From NCBI GenBank assembly GCA_016720145.1, contig JADJXV010000001.1, positions 1 to 64,000 on the forward strand: DNA of 64,000 bases, given 5' to 3'. Positions 20,516-32,187 of this stretch are shown piece by piece. The notes beneath the pieces are model-generated. The model did not search any database. It worked only from the letters and a program-made list of their open reading frames with translations, and was not told the DNA's origin. Made by a program: the position numbers and the translations under genes. Source of the DNA: Ignavibacteria bacterium (GTDB lineage: Bacteria > Bacteroidota > Ignavibacteria > Kapaibacteriales > UBA961). Numbering within the stretch: position 1 is the stretch's first letter; each line of letters opens with the position of its first letter.

Positions 20516-21605
20516 TTATTTTTTCTTGATAGTTTTCTTAGTTGCCGGAATAGGTTTAGATACTGCTACTGTTGTCTTTGAAGCGACAGATGGTTTTGGC
20601 TTTACAGGTGAAGTAACTGCTGTTTTTGATGCTGACTTCGTAACATTCGCTGATGCTTTTTTAGTTGAAGTAGCAATCGGTGCAATGAATCGACTCCACT
20701 TGTATTCTGAAGGAATCTTGCGACCTTCTTGTGCGAGCTCTATCAAATATCTTAGCAGTATGATGGAGTACCCATTCAAAATTTTCTTCTTGGACCGACG
20801 ATTTTTCAGCGTCAGGTGCTGGATTAAGATAATCAATTGCATAAGGAATATCATCTTGAACGGCGAATTCAATCGTATCCATATCATAGTCTAAGGCGTT
20901 TACGATCTTGAGGCAATATTCTTCGAGTTGCTTTTTACGGGCAGGTGTGAGTGTAAAACCGGCTACATAGCGTAGATGATGTGGGTTACGAGGTTCGTAG
21001 GGCATGATATGAATGTACTTTTTGCCGATGACATAGCACCTGTAATACTCCGTGAAGTCCACTGCTGCTTGAAGTGTCATCACTAAGTCGTTGGTTTTGT
21101 TGTATGCTTCGAAGAGTTCACGTGGGTTGTCTACTTTATACACATGTTTCCACCCACCTCCTGCATGTGGCTTGAGGAATGCAGGGAATCCAATATATTC
21201 AAAGATTTCTTCCCAATTCAAAGGGTAAATTAAATTGCGCATTGAGTCGGCTGTGGTTTCCGGCGGGTGATTTTTACTTGGCAAAAGGACAGTTTTAGGA
21301 ACTGGAATACCTATTTGTGAAGCAAGTGCATAGTTAAAAAATTTATCGTCGGCGCTCCACCAAAATGGATTGTTTACTACTCGTGTACCGGTGAGAGTGG
21401 CGTTCTTGAGCATTGCACGATAAAAAGGTATATCTTGAGAAATTCTATCTAATATCACATCGTATTTCATCACATCGGCCATTTTCACACCACCAACTTT
21501 TACAAATTCTGCCGAAATACCATCTACATTCATACTGTTGATACGTTCTACGAGGGCAGGTGGAAATGTAGATTCCATCCCGAATAAAATCCCGATTGTT
21601 TTCAT
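20516..21605 (-). CDS. ATP-grasp ligase with basic, proline/alanine-rich tail (frameshifted)
   Basis: The main part (about 285 residues from ATG 21605, MKTIGILFGMESTF) is an ATP-grasp fold of the RimK/glutathione-synthetase type, with ATP-binding block PAFLKPHAGGGWKHVY and metal-binding segment IPYAIDYLNPAPD. It would ligate a carboxylate to an amine; the substrate is unknown. Near 20746-20752 the frame changes: removing one A continues HTAKYLIELAQEGRKIPSEY and then a tail of about 60 residues made almost only of Lys, Ala, Ser, Thr, Pro and Val, ending in KKTIKKK. The tail resembles histone-H1-like tails. Without the correction the protein would end in an unrelated short stretch. Confidence 0.75.
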
Positions 21606-21947
21606 AAAAAACCTTTGAAATAATAGAAAAAATATTGTTTGCTTTGTATGTTGGTACAAAATTACGAATTTATTTTGTTCAGCTTCGGCGGATTTTAGAT
21701 TTCAAGCGCTTGTTCACTGAATTGCAGTGTAAGATGTTACATGAATCTAAAATACAATACTATTTGGAGCTGTACTGTTGATAAGTAGTCAAATAGTCTC
21801 ATAAAGCTTCAACTTTTAGAGCATTATCAATCATTCCTCCTTTCACCACCATTTCGTATTATTTCCGTAACGATTTTGCGTAAGGAGGTCATTTTACGTA
21901 ATTTGCCTTTGAAATTGAGATATGTGAATAAATACGGGAGAAAATGC

Positions 21948-23154
21948 ATGGGAATTGATCTTTCAAGACGTGCACTTGCGGCAGCCGAATCGGCGACACT
22001 CAAGATTGCAAGCAGAGCCAAGTCTATGGTGAAAAACGGAATTGATGTCGTATCACTCTCTACAGGCGAGCCGGATTTTGATACCCCGCAATGTGCAAAG
22101 CTTGCTGCATTTGAAGCAATCACCACAAACTTTACGCATTATACTGACTCCAACGGTATCTATGAATTACGAGCTGCAGTTGCCGAAAAATTTAAAAATG
22201 AAAATGGACTTACTGACGCTACTCCTGAAACAGTGATTATCACAACAGGGGCAAAGCAAGCACTTATGAATACTCTCGGAGCGATTTGTAATCCTGGAGA
22301 TGAAGTCATTGTATTTGCACCTTATTGGGTAAGTTATCCTGCCATGGTCACTCTTAGTGGTGCCACACCGATTATCCTCTCGGCCGGTATAGATCAGCAC
22401 TTCAAAATCACTCCTCAGCAATTAACAGATGCCCTCACACCACTCACCAAATGCGTTATCCTTAACAGTCCCAATAACCCAACCGGATCGATGTATTCAC
22501 CGACTGAATTAAACGCACTTGCTGAGGTACTCGCAACCCATTCATGTTATGTAATCAGCGATGAAATTTATGAAAAGATCAATTATAATACTGTCACTCA
22601 TTGCAGTATTGGTTCGTTCGAATCACTGAAAGGACGCGTCATTACGGTGAACGGAGTGTCGAAAGCGTATGCTATGACCGGATGGAGGATTGGCTTTTTG
22701 CATGCTCCTGCCAATCTCTTATGTGAAGCAGCAAAGGTACAAGGGCAGACTACTTCCAACCCCAATTCCATCGCACAGATTGCTTCTCTTGCTGCCTTGC
22801 TACATGGGGCTGATGAGCCGTTGAAAATATGAGACTGGCATTCGAGCGCAGAGGGACTTAATCTGCAGACTGCTCTCAGAAATTCCCACTGTCAGATTTT
22901 TACAACCGGATGGTGCATTTTATATATTTGTCGATATATCGAATGTATTGAAAGGGGCGGTACGTACATCCGGTGAGTTTTGTGAAATTTTATTAGATAA
23001 GTATCATCTCGCGCTCGGTGCCGGAGAAGCATTTGGCGCCGATGGGTATGTTAGGTTTTCATTTGCAGCAAGCGAAGATACTATCTGTAAAGCATTGAAT
23101 AGATTTAAACCGTGTATCGAAGAATTGACACAACACTATGAGAAATACCTTTAA
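21948..23154 (+). CDS. Class I aspartate/aromatic aminotransferase (two frameshifts)
   Basis: A fold-type I PLP aminotransferase of about 400 residues, closest to AspB-type aspartate aminotransferases. Visible blocks are VSLSTGEPDFDTP, NSPNNPTGSMY, ISDEIYEKINY and the PLP-lysine motif VSKAYAMTGWRIG. The preferred start is ATG 21948 (MGIDLSRRAL); the frame is open further upstream. After LKI the frame changes at about 22826-22829, giving MRLAFERR, and again at about 22850-22854, giving RDLICRLLSEIPTVRFLQPDG, ending at 23154 with HYEKYL. Both changes look like a single missing base. The C-terminal Arg-containing block VRFSFAASEDTI that binds the substrate carboxylate is present. Confidence 0.85.
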
Positions 23155-23784
23155 ATCTACACGACAGTAGGAAAGATTATATCAAGGGAACACTCGATGA
23201 GAATACGGTCGTGACTCACCATTCGAGCAATTTGCGATGTGGTTCGAAGAGGCGAATAAAGAGGGATTACCCGAGCCAAATGCTATGACACTTGCCACTG
23301 CCACGATAGATGGGCAGCCGTCGGCTCGGATAGTATTACTCAAGGAAATGGACGAACGTGGATTTATGTTCGCCACGAACTACGAAAGCCGCAAAGGTGA
23401 AGAAATCGAAGAAAACCCAACCGTCGCGCTGCTGTTTTTTTGGGGAGAGGCAGAACGTCAAGTGCGTATCGAAGGATAATTGAGAAAGTATCAATCGAGG
23501 AGTCTCAAGAATATTTTAAGAGTCGTCCGCGGGAAAGTAGAATTGGCGCGTGGGCTTCGAAGCAGAGTGAAATTGCAGCAGGAAGAGAAGAGATTGAAAA
23601 TTCATTTACCTCAATGATGGAAAATTTTACAGATGAAATTCCCTTGCCACCTTTTTGGGGTGGATTTAGATTGTTACCGGAGTATTTTGAATTCTGGCAG
23701 GGGAGAGCGAGCAGACTTCATGATAGGATTTGCTATACTATTACTGATTCAAATGATTGGGATATACATCGGCTATTTCCATAG
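23138..23784 (+). CDS. pdxH: Pyridoxamine 5'-phosphate oxidase (frameshifted)
   Basis: Three short frames in order give a complete FMN-dependent PNPOx: LHDSRKDYIKGTLDENTVVTH, then FAMWFEEANKEG...GQPSARIVLLKEMDERGF...FWGEAERQVRIEG, then KVSIEESQEYFKSRPRESRIGAWAS. It ends with a degenerate RLFP in place of the usual RLAP. Joins are near 23219 (CACCATTC, one C missing) and 23479 (GGATAATT, one base missing). The start is not clear; an ATG at 23138 overlapping the aminotransferase end would need a further one-base change. The enzyme makes the PLP used by the upstream aminotransferase. The cluster of small indels in neighbouring genes argues for local sequence error. Confidence 0.8.
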
Positions 23785-23868
23785 TTCGGCAGATTCACTT
23801 CCATTGAAATTCTTGCTCAATACTACCAAAATCTCTAGAATATAGAATAAACTTCATAGATTTCATAT

Positions 23869-26800
23869 ATGAATAATTATAGTGTCTTAATAGTTGAAGA
23901 TGAGCGCATTGTAGCCAAAGATATACAAGCAACTCTTGTCAAACAAGGATATCAAGTCATTGGGTGTGTATCTTCCGGTGAAAAGACTCTTGAACTATTA
24001 GGAAATGAGTTACCGGATGTGATTTTGATGGATGTCGTTCTCGACGGAAAACTAGATGGAATCGAAACAGCGAAGGTGATTCATGAGAGATTTGATGTGC
24101 CTGTTGTGTTTTTAACAGCATTTTCAAATTCTACCATCGTTGAACGGGCTAAATTATCCAATCCCTATGGTTATATTCTCAAGCCGTTTCAAGAACGTGA
24201 AATTCAGATTGTGATTGAAATGGCAGTCTATAAGCACCAGACAGAAAAAAAGCTCCGTGAAAACAAAGAGTTTATATCTGCTGTTGTCGATTCGATCGGT
24301 GATGGTATCATAGCTACCAATTCATTCGGTGAAGTCACCTACATGAACACATTTGCGGAGAGAATTTTATCGTGTACGAGCTCGAATTGTATTGGTAAGC
24401 ATTATAAAGATGTGTTTGTAGTAGTAGGAGATGAACTATGGACTCCTGAGCTTCAAATGGAATTCTTACGACAGAGTATTCGCAGTGAATTTCCTGCTCA
24501 AGTATGGCTGATGAATTCACGGAAGCGTAAGATTCCTATCGAAGGAAGTATCACACCAATAAAGAGTAATCCCGATACCGTCATCGGTGAAGTATTTGCA
24601 TTCCGTGATATGTCGGATCGGAAGGCAGTACAGGATTCTCTCATTGACAGTGAAATGAGATTTAGATTATTAGCTGAAAATTCTCAAGATTTAATTACCC
24701 TCATCAATAAAAATGGCAGTATTACTTATGCGTCACCATCTCATTCATGTGTATTAGGTTACGACGCTGATAGCTTGATTAAAGAGATATCTTTTCTTTT
24801 ATTCATGCTGAATCGATACTTGAGTTTAAAAATGCGATGAAACGAGTAAGTGCTGACCAGGCTAACCTAACAATCGACATAAAGCTACAGAAAAAAGATA
24901 ATCAAAATATTTCCGTTGAATCAAAAATATCACTTGTTACTTACAAAGGACAAAGCTCAATTTTAGTTGTTTCAAGAGATATTACAGCTCGTAAACACGC
25001 AGAAAGAATTCTCGTTGAAAGCGAAGCAAAGTACCGAACAATGATCGAATGTCTTAATGAAGGTATCGTTATTACCGATCTGGAGGATACGATACTTTTT
25101 GCAAATTCACCGGCTGCCGATTTATTATACAAACCTATTGAAAAACTTGTGGGCTATAAAGCACATGAAGTGATAATTCCGAATGGTTCATATTCGAAAG
25201 ATTTTGAGTCAAGATTACAAAAGCGTAAGCAGGGAATATCAGAACGTTATACCGAAGTAATATTCAATACAGACGGAAATGAAAGGGTGATTGAAATAAG
25301 CGCTGCTCCTTATAAAAATGCTGAAGGTGAAGTCGTTGGTACCGTGGGAGCAATGTATGACATCACCGAACAAATGAAATCCCAAAAAGAAGTAATCGCC
25401 GCTAAAGAGAAATTTGAAAATTTGGTATTGAATGCGCCGGTCGGTATCATTCGTTGGCTCATCAACGAACGTAAATATGAATTTGCCAATAGAGAATTCG
25501 AACGCCAATCTTCGATGAAATTAGATGAATTTACAGCACTTACACATAGCGAGCGACTTGCGTTAATCCATCCTGACGATAGAGTGCGCGCGACAGAAGT
25601 AGCTAATGAATGGATAGAGTCAGGCGCTTATACACCTCAGGTAATTCAATACCGAACATTTGACAAAAATGGAAATATACGATGGTCAAATACTTATATA
25701 TACGGTGAGCGAGACAGTGTCAGTGATGAATTAGAATCAATCACCCAAATTTCGGTTGATATTACCGAACTCAAAGCAATGCAAGAGGCATTGAGTATAG
25801 CACAGCAAGAAGATTTTAGGAGAACGGTTAAGAACCTCCAAAACTTAGTCGTCAAAATGTATCGCCGAGAAGATGGAGAGTTCGTGTATTCGTTGCGTGA
25901 AGGAAAGCTTGCCAATGAGTTAACTACTACTGCAGTCAATGGCAAAACACCGAAAGACCTTTTCGGCAAAGATTATGAAACAAAGACCTTACCTTTTTTA
26001 CAGAGAACTTTCAATGGTGAATCCGTCTCTTTCGAAGCAGAATTACCGGATGGTCGATATTTCTTTTTTACATTAGAGCCGTTATTTGAGAACGACTTAG
26101 TACAAGAAATCGTTGGCTCTGCAGTAGAAATCACCAATCAAAAACAAATCATTAAAGAGCTCCACGAAAGTGAAAACAAATTTCAAACTCTAACAGATGT
26201 AATCCCAATTGGTATCACGCAAATTTCACATCTCTTAAATGGTGAAAATATAGTTGATTACGTCAATCCTGAGTTTACCCGGCAGTCATATTACACTCTC
26301 GAGAAGTTTATCGAAAAATCTAAAGAGAAGGAATGGTCATTCATTCACCCTGACGACAAGCCTATGATTATTGACGCACTTAATCAATGGCATGCCGGCA
26401 ATAGAAGTGAACCTTTTAGGTCTGAGTATAGATTTTTACGTGATGACGGAAAGTATATTTGGCTCGAAGTATATCTGACAAATTACGAAAAAAGTGACGG
26501 TACGATAGTTGGGATTCAAGCAGGTGTAGATATCACTCAGAAAAAGATTGTCGAGCAAAGACTGCAACATCTGGCTTCCTTTCCTGAGCAAATTCCGGAT
26601 CCTATTATTGAATTATCAGAGGATGGTACTGTGACGTATCTCAATCCTGAAGCGCAGAATTATTTCCCAACAATTGCGGTATCAGGATTTGATCACAAAG
26701 TGTTAAGTGCGTTACCTGAAAAATTGCAAGATATCAAGTCCGGGGAAATGAGCTCATACTCAATAGAAATTGAATATGACTCGCTTTACTTCGAAGAAAG

Positions 26801-27614
26801 AGTGTTTTATATAGCCGAGTCTAATACCTTCCGTGTATTCCTCTATGATATCACGGATCGGAAACGGAATGAAACCGAACTCGAAAAGACCCTCAAGAAA
26901 GAACGAGAGTTATATTCACTAAAAAGTAGATTTTTGACTACTGTGTCGCATGAATTTCGGACTCCATTGACAGGTATTCAAATATCCGCTGAAATACTTT
27001 CATCTCATGCGGCCAAAATGGATTTTAATCAACGTATCAACGAAATTACCAAAATCAAAGATCGGGTGCATGATTTGACGATGCTCATGAACGATTTTTC
27101 GATGCAATCGACAATAGAATCTATCGAAGATTATTACAATCCGACGACAATTCATTTAAGTGAAATTTCAAAAATACTCAACACTGATGTTAGTAATTTC
27201 ATAAAAAGTAAGTTTCAAACACTTGTGTTTAATGCTGCTCCAACTATTCCTGAAATAGTAGGGGACGAACGGATGTTGCGTCAATGTTTGTCTAATATTA
27301 TTCTCAATGCATCGAAATATTCAGCTAATGAAAAAGTAATTCGAGTGTCAATTGATGTTCATGAATCTCAATGGATTACCATCAAAATTGAAGATGAAGG
27401 AATAGGAATACCACCGGACGAGCTCCATACGCTGTTTACTCCCTTCTCACGCGCCTCAAATATTGGTACAAGACCGGGGATAGGTCTTGGCCTATCGATC
27501 GCAAAGGATATTCTCGAATATCATGGCGGCACACTGACCGTGAAAAGCACTCTCAATGTCGGCTCGGTATTCACAATATTGCTACCAATTCCTTCTACAA
27601 TTTCTCGCCGATGA
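23869..27614 (+). CDS. Hybrid receiver-PAS(n)-histidine kinase (frameshifted)
   Basis: A protein of about 1248 residues in two frames. The N-terminal response-regulator receiver (1-120) has the phospho-acceptor D55 (ILMDVVLDG), Lys in LKPFQ, and a TAFSN block. At least five PAS/PAC domains follow (e.g. GDGIIATNSFGEVTYMNTFA, NEGIVITDLEDTILFANSPA). The kinase core has the phospho-His in FLTTVSHEFRTPLTG and an HATPase with GIGLGLSIAKDILEYHGG. The frames join near 24780-24790, where one extra A gives LIKRDIFSFIHAESILEFKNA. There is no membrane segment, so it is a cytosolic sensor. The receiver-first layout suggests it takes phosphate from another kinase. No partner regulator is adjacent. Confidence 0.88.
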
Positions 27615-27646
27615 TGCAATGGATTTAATCAATTCTATATTACTTC

Positions 27647-28774
27647 GTGCGGCAATATCTACATACATATCAATATTTTAACACAGCAACCTTGAAAAAT
27701 CACATAAAGAATTATAATCAAAGCGAATTGGCAGAACTATTCATCGGTCTTGGCGAACAAAAATTCCGAGCAAAACAATGTTTTCTTGCCTTGTACCAAC
27801 CATCCCTGCAATCGTTTGATCAAATCTCCACATTACCAGTATCATTACGAACAAAACTGAGCGAGGCGTATTCACTATTTTCAATTGAGACCGGCAATGT
27901 CCAAGTGTCCGATGACGGCACCCGGAAATTCCTTTTTAATCTCGCCGATGGTATGGCAGTCGAGTCGGTGCTCATACCGAGCGAGCTTGTTGCTGACGAT
28001 GGTCACCCGAAGCGCTTAACTCTCTGTATTTCCTCACAGGTAGGTTGTCCGTTAGGGTGTAAGTTTTGTGCAACTGCTTCTCTAAAATTACGTAGAAATC
28101 TGACGGTAGCAGAAATTGTCGATCAATATCTATTGGCACAGCAAAGCACAGATAAACCTATCACTAATATAGTATTTATGGGAATGGGTGAGCTAATGCT
28201 TAATTACGACAACGTGATGAAAGCTGTCGAAATTTTCACTCATCCTGACTTGCAATTACTCGGTGCGCGACATATTACCATTTCGACAGCAGGGATTTTG
28301 CCCGGAATTATGCGCATGGCAGATGAAAACCGTTCTGTCAAGCTTGCAATTTCCCTTCATGCTACTACCAATGTTTTACGCGAAAAACTGATGCCAATTT
28401 CCAAGGCATTTACGTTGCAAAAATTAGGTGATGCAATCGAATATTATTACCGTAAAACGCATAAACCTATCACCTACGAATATATCCTCTTTGATGGCTT
28501 AAACGACTCAGAGCTTGATGTACAAAGACTTGCTAAGATTACTCGTCGAGTGCCGTCCAAAGTGAATGTGATCCCATTCCATCCGATTGAATTTACGAAT
28601 CCCGAAGGATTCGCAGCAGAACTTACCCCAACCTCAAAAGAGAAATTCCAACGCTTTATTGCTCGATTAAAAGATGCCGGCGTCACGGTAATGATACGTT
28701 CATCAAGTGGTGAAGATATCGATGCAGCATGCGGACAATTAGCATTTTCAAGAGTAGCCGAACAGCACAACTAA
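27647..28774 (+). CDS. rlmN: 23S rRNA (adenine-2503-C2)-methyltransferase, radical SAM
   Basis: A 375-residue RlmN. The radical-SAM cluster motif is CPLGCKFC (CxxxCxxC). Other family blocks are VESVLIP, LTLCISSQVG, NIVFMGMGELMLNYDNV, ISTAGILPGI, KLAISLHAT and VNVIPFHPI. The conserved C-terminal Cys is in AACGQL. It methylates A2503 of 23S rRNA and A37 of some tRNAs. The usual short accessory N-domain is present; the start is uncertain, with GTG 27647 used here and TTG 27692 (LKNHIKN) an alternative. It is preceded by the hybrid kinase gene. Confidence 0.93.
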   Translation: MRQYLHTYQYFNTATLKNHIKNYNQSELAELFIGLGEQKFRAKQCFLALYQPSLQSFDQISTLPVSLRTKLSEAYSLFSIETGNVQVSDDGTRKFLFNLADGMAVESVLIPSELVADDGHPKRLTLCISSQVGCPLGCKFCATASLKLRRNLTVAEIVDQYLLAQQSTDKPITNIVFMGMGELMLNYDNVMKAVEIFTHPDLQLLGARHITISTAGILPGIMRMADENRSVKLAISLHATTNVLREKLMPISKAFTLQKLGDAIEYYYRKTHKPITYEYILFDGLNDSELDVQRLAKITRRVPSKVNVIPFHPIEFTNPEGFAAELTPTSKEKFQRFIARLKDAGVTVMIRSSSGEDIDAACGQLAFSRVAEQHN

Positions 28775-28857
28775 TTACAATAAGATATTATGAAATAAAT
28801 ACATTACCAAATGTCTGTCATTGATAGTATTTTCCAAATTATCGAAAGATGTATTGT

Positions 28858-29800
28858 ATGAAATTATTCAGAAAAGTGTGCTGTTTGTTGTCGATTATGC
28901 TGATGAGTTATGCTTCACTTACTGCTATGAATAGAGTAGAAACAAGGACGAAACGTCGATTTTCAAAATATAGAACCCTCCGACACAAAAAAATATTATG
29001 TGAGATTGAAAACGGGTGATATACTCACTGGGTATATTGTAGAATTGGTGACCGATGAGACAGAAGGCGCGGGAATTAAAATCAAAACCGCCATCGGCAT
29101 AGCGACGATTTATGCTAAACAAATAGCTGACTTGCGGTTACAAGAGGAAGCAAACCGACATTCCCATCGATTATATATCATGCCAACTGCTGAGCCGATT
29201 GGATCAAATCACTTTATTGGAAATTACGAGGGTGTGTTTTTGTACGCCGGGGCAGGGTGGAAATTTCTTTCTGTGACTGCCGGTAGGACGTTTGTGCCTA
29301 CTGTCCCAAGCTCTGAACAGTTCTCCGTGATGACAGCTAAGGCAACGGCCTCTTAAGGTGAGAATGACTACATGGCAGGTGGCGTATCGATCGCACTTCG
29401 CGGTAGCTTGGCATTTTTAAATGCAAAGAATGCCTTGCAGAATATATTTGGCGCTGTTACTTTCACGATGACCAAGACAAAGCTGACCGGATTGCTGTTC
29501 TACAAAGCAGGCGCGCAAGACTTCTTCAACGCAACAGCTGGCACGCTCGGAACGGTAAATGTCAGATATCCGAACGGCGCATTCGGCCTTGGCATAGGAA
29601 TCGACACCAAGCTCAGTGAATGGAATGACTTACGATTTATTGCCGAAGGGTGGAACAATGATATTTCTGTACCTTTTAATTCTGCCGCACTTCTAGGCAT
29701 ACGAATTTCTAACACAGCAGTATCTGCAGATTTCGGAATAGCAGTTTTTTCTGCACCGGCATTTGTTCCGTGTGTGAGCTTTGTTTGGACGCCGTTTTAA
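28858..29800 (+). pseudogene. Broken gene for an exported outer-surface protein
   Basis: ATG 28858 opens a signal peptide (MKLFRKVCCLLSIMLMSYAS). The frame then needs removal of one A at about 28939-28942 to continue QGRNVDFQNIEPSDTKKYYV and RLKTGDILTGYIVELVTD, and it meets an in-frame TAA at 29354-29356. Beyond the stop the same frame continues (MAGGVSIALRG...FGLGIGIDTKLSEWNDLRF) to 29800. The second half alternates aromatic and polar residues in a way that fits a small beta-barrel. The whole would be about 313 residues, exported, perhaps in the outer membrane. Two independent breaks make decay or error equally possible. Confidence 0.55.
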
Positions 29801-29895
29801 CTTCAATGATAGAATGAAATTATACGATTCAGTGAAAAATGATTTGGGTAAATAGAGAAAAGGGTGTATTTTCGCGCTCTCAAAAATGGCAAAAT

Positions 29896-29968
<73 letters not shown>

Positions 29969-29970
29969 CG

Positions 29971-29995
29971 AAGCCCCTTAATCGGGGCTTTTTTT
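29971..29995 (+). terminator. Rho-independent terminator of tRNA-Phe
   Basis: AAGCCCC and GGGGCTT form a 7-bp stem with a 6-base loop, followed by seven or more T. The left arm overlaps the sequence at the tRNA 3' end that is repeated near 42251. Confidence 0.9.
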
Positions 29996-30159
29996 ATTTT
30001 ATCTAATGTTAGTGTAAAACCTTTATTTATTGAAGTTGGAGCAAAATCGAGATATTATTAGGTAACATAAGATAACATTGGATCATACTAAAATGTCCCC
30101 CTCTACCGTCCCCCTTGAAAATTGCATCATTTCTCATCAATTTTTCAAGGTAATCTCCC

Positions 30160-31404
30160 ATGAAATTCTCTTTTTTCTTAAAAGACTCCAAAAAAGAATC
30201 TTCTCTGATTTATCTCGTCGCACGAGTAGGTGATAGTCGCATTAAAATTTCAACTGGCTTTACTATAACTACCAAATCATGGAGTTCAATCAAAGCAAGA
30301 GTAAAACCTAACTATGCCGGTCAAGAGCTGAATGTTAGATTGGATAAAATTGAAGCAGCTTCACGAGAGATTTATAATCGAGCAAGAGTCTTGGAAATAA
30401 TAGATACTACTGAGCTTTTCAATTATGTGAAGAATGCTATTGTAGAATCTGGCTTGCTTGACAGACGTAGCATGGATACTACGACAATTCAATATGCAAT
30501 TGGTGAATTTAGAAAGCAATTGAAGCTAGGTACACGACCAAACAAAAGGAAAGTGGGCACTACTGTATCCTATAGTTATCTTCAACATTTTCAAACAGTT
30601 GATAATTTCCTCACAGAAATTCTACCAGAAAAAACACCATTTTCTTACCTGATCTCTAAAGATTTCGCTTTAAAATTTAATGAATACAGAAAAAATCATT
30701 GGTCAGATGCTACTTCAATCAAGTATATACGGCTATTACGAAGATTTTTATTATGGTGCAAAGACACTCATCTCTATAGTTTTGAAGAATTTCCTCAAAT
30801 CTTAACCTTACCTGAAGAGCATGAAACGACATTATTTGCATTGAGTGATGATGAACTGAGGGCTATTGAGAATCTGGATTTAAAAGACAGACCGGCACTT
30901 GATAAAGTACGAGACTTGTTCCTTATATCTTGCTATACAGGATTGAGGTACAGTGATGTTTCTCGATTAGGTGCAGAACATATCGGTGCTACTGAAATTC
31001 GGCTATCAACAAAAAAAACAGGTGATAATGTACGATGTCCAATTACTCCCCGGCTACGCAGAGTTTTGGAGAAATATGCACCACTGTTTATATTCAATAA
31101 AATATCATCACAGCGTGCAAACGAACACTTGAAATTGATAGCTCGTAAAGCGGAAATTCTCGGTATGATGGAAATGGTTACTTATAAATTTGGGCAAAAG
31201 GTAGTGGAGGTGAAACCCAAATGTGATTTGATTGCCTGGCACTGTTCTCGGAGAACATTTATTACATTATCATTGGTGAAGGGCGTACAACCAATGGCAG
31301 TGCAGTCGGTCAGCGGACACAAAAAGGACTCAAAGGCATTCAATCGGTATGTAAAATTTGCTGATAACCAAGTTGATGCTCAAATGAATTCAGCATGGGA
31401 ATAA
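30160..31404 (+). CDS. Tyrosine recombinase (integrase), Bacteroidota type
   Basis: A 414-residue integrase. The N-terminal arm-binding domain starts MKFSFFLKDSKKESSLIY. The SAM-like core-binding domain lies at about 105-215. The catalytic domain has Arg in YTGLRYSDVSRL, the H-x-x-R box WHCSRRTF, a His in SGHKKDS and the Tyr nucleophile in FNRYVKFAD. All catalytic residues are present and the frame is intact, so it may be active. It sits 190 bases after tRNA-Phe, the usual arrangement for elements inserted into a tRNA 3' end. A relic of a second copy's 3' end lies at 42.3 kb. Confidence 0.93.
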   Translation: MKFSFFLKDSKKESSLIYLVARVGDSRIKISTGFTITTKSWSSIKARVKPNYAGQELNVRLDKIEAASREIYNRARVLEIIDTTELFNYVKNAIVESGLLDRRSMDTTTIQYAIGEFRKQLKLGTRPNKRKVGTTVSYSYLQHFQTVDNFLTEILPEKTPFSYLISKDFALKFNEYRKNHWSDATSIKYIRLLRRFLLWCKDTHLYSFEEFPQILTLPEEHETTLFALSDDELRAIENLDLKDRPALDKVRDLFLISCYTGLRYSDVSRLGAEHIGATEIRLSTKKTGDNVRCPITPRLRRVLEKYAPLFIFNKISSQRANEHLKLIARKAEILGMMEMVTYKFGQKVVEVKPKCDLIAWHCSRRTFITLSLVKGVQPMAVQSVSGHKKDSKAFNRYVKFADNQVDAQMNSAWE

Positions 31405-31498
31405 ATTTTCATTTTGATTGATCTATTGCCGTTAAGATTTCACCTTAATATTGAGGTCAATGCTGTGTTCTGAGTAATATCAAGAGTTCGAATTTTGC

Positions 31499-31770
31499 TA
31501 GGTGAGTGTTTTTTTTAGCTTTTCTTCCCATACCTTCTGTTTCATGAGTTTTTCCTTCTGCAATTCGTCTCAATCTTTTTAATCTGACTGAAAATGTTAT
31601 TGATGTGTTGCGTTCTGAGCTTGAGAATTAAAATCTCACCCACATCTTCGTTGTGCGACACCCATCTTTAAACTGCTAACACCTTTTTACCGGCAACTTC
31701 TGCAATTTGATTGTATTTTAATCCCGTTTTTTACGAACCAAAGCGTTTCTTATTCCTTCAATTTAGTTAC
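31499..31770 (-). pseudogene. Decayed copy of small HTH protein gene
   Basis: This segment aligns by eye with the intact gene at 42436-42711. Shared stretches include CTTCCCATNCCTTCTGTTTC, TGAGTTTTTCCTTCTG and ACATCTTCGTT, in the same order and on the same strand. It has lost its start codon and several reading-frame positions. Both copies lie convergent to and just after an integrase 3' end. Confidence 0.65.
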
Positions 31771-32187
31771 TCATATAAATAATAAATTTCCCTACATTTC
31801 ATAAGCTGATATATATCATCAAATTTGATTTCACCTAAAAATGGAATTATTTTCCATTGACTATATATCTGAAAAACTACAAATTGATGAATTTTAGAGA
31901 TGTAAATTCTTTGAAATGATTATGTAAATTAATTACAACTTTGTGTAATCATTAAAATACGCATAACCACTTTTATTACTATTTTCGCAGAAATAATTTA
32001 AGATATATTACTATTAGTACTTAGAGCTTTAATTTTTGATATTTGATGTCAGATTATTTCTGAATAATTTATCAAATTCGTTTACTCAATGTATTAATAT
32101 TCAATGTGTTATGATTATTTTGCACTGATTATTATATTCAAGTAATTTCAATGTGAAATTACTTGATGCTCATTTTCCTTTATATTC
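31771..32187. other. AT-rich intergenic region upstream of RHS operon
   Basis: About 420 bases of very AT-rich sequence with no open frame worth listing. It must hold the promoter of the secreted-protein/RHS operon. I see no clear consensus promoter or hairpin. Confidence 0.4.

Noticed and set aside
20511..20894. Plus-strand frame opposite the ATP-grasp tail
   Set aside because: Its odd composition arises from reading the complement of the Lys/Ala-rich tail.
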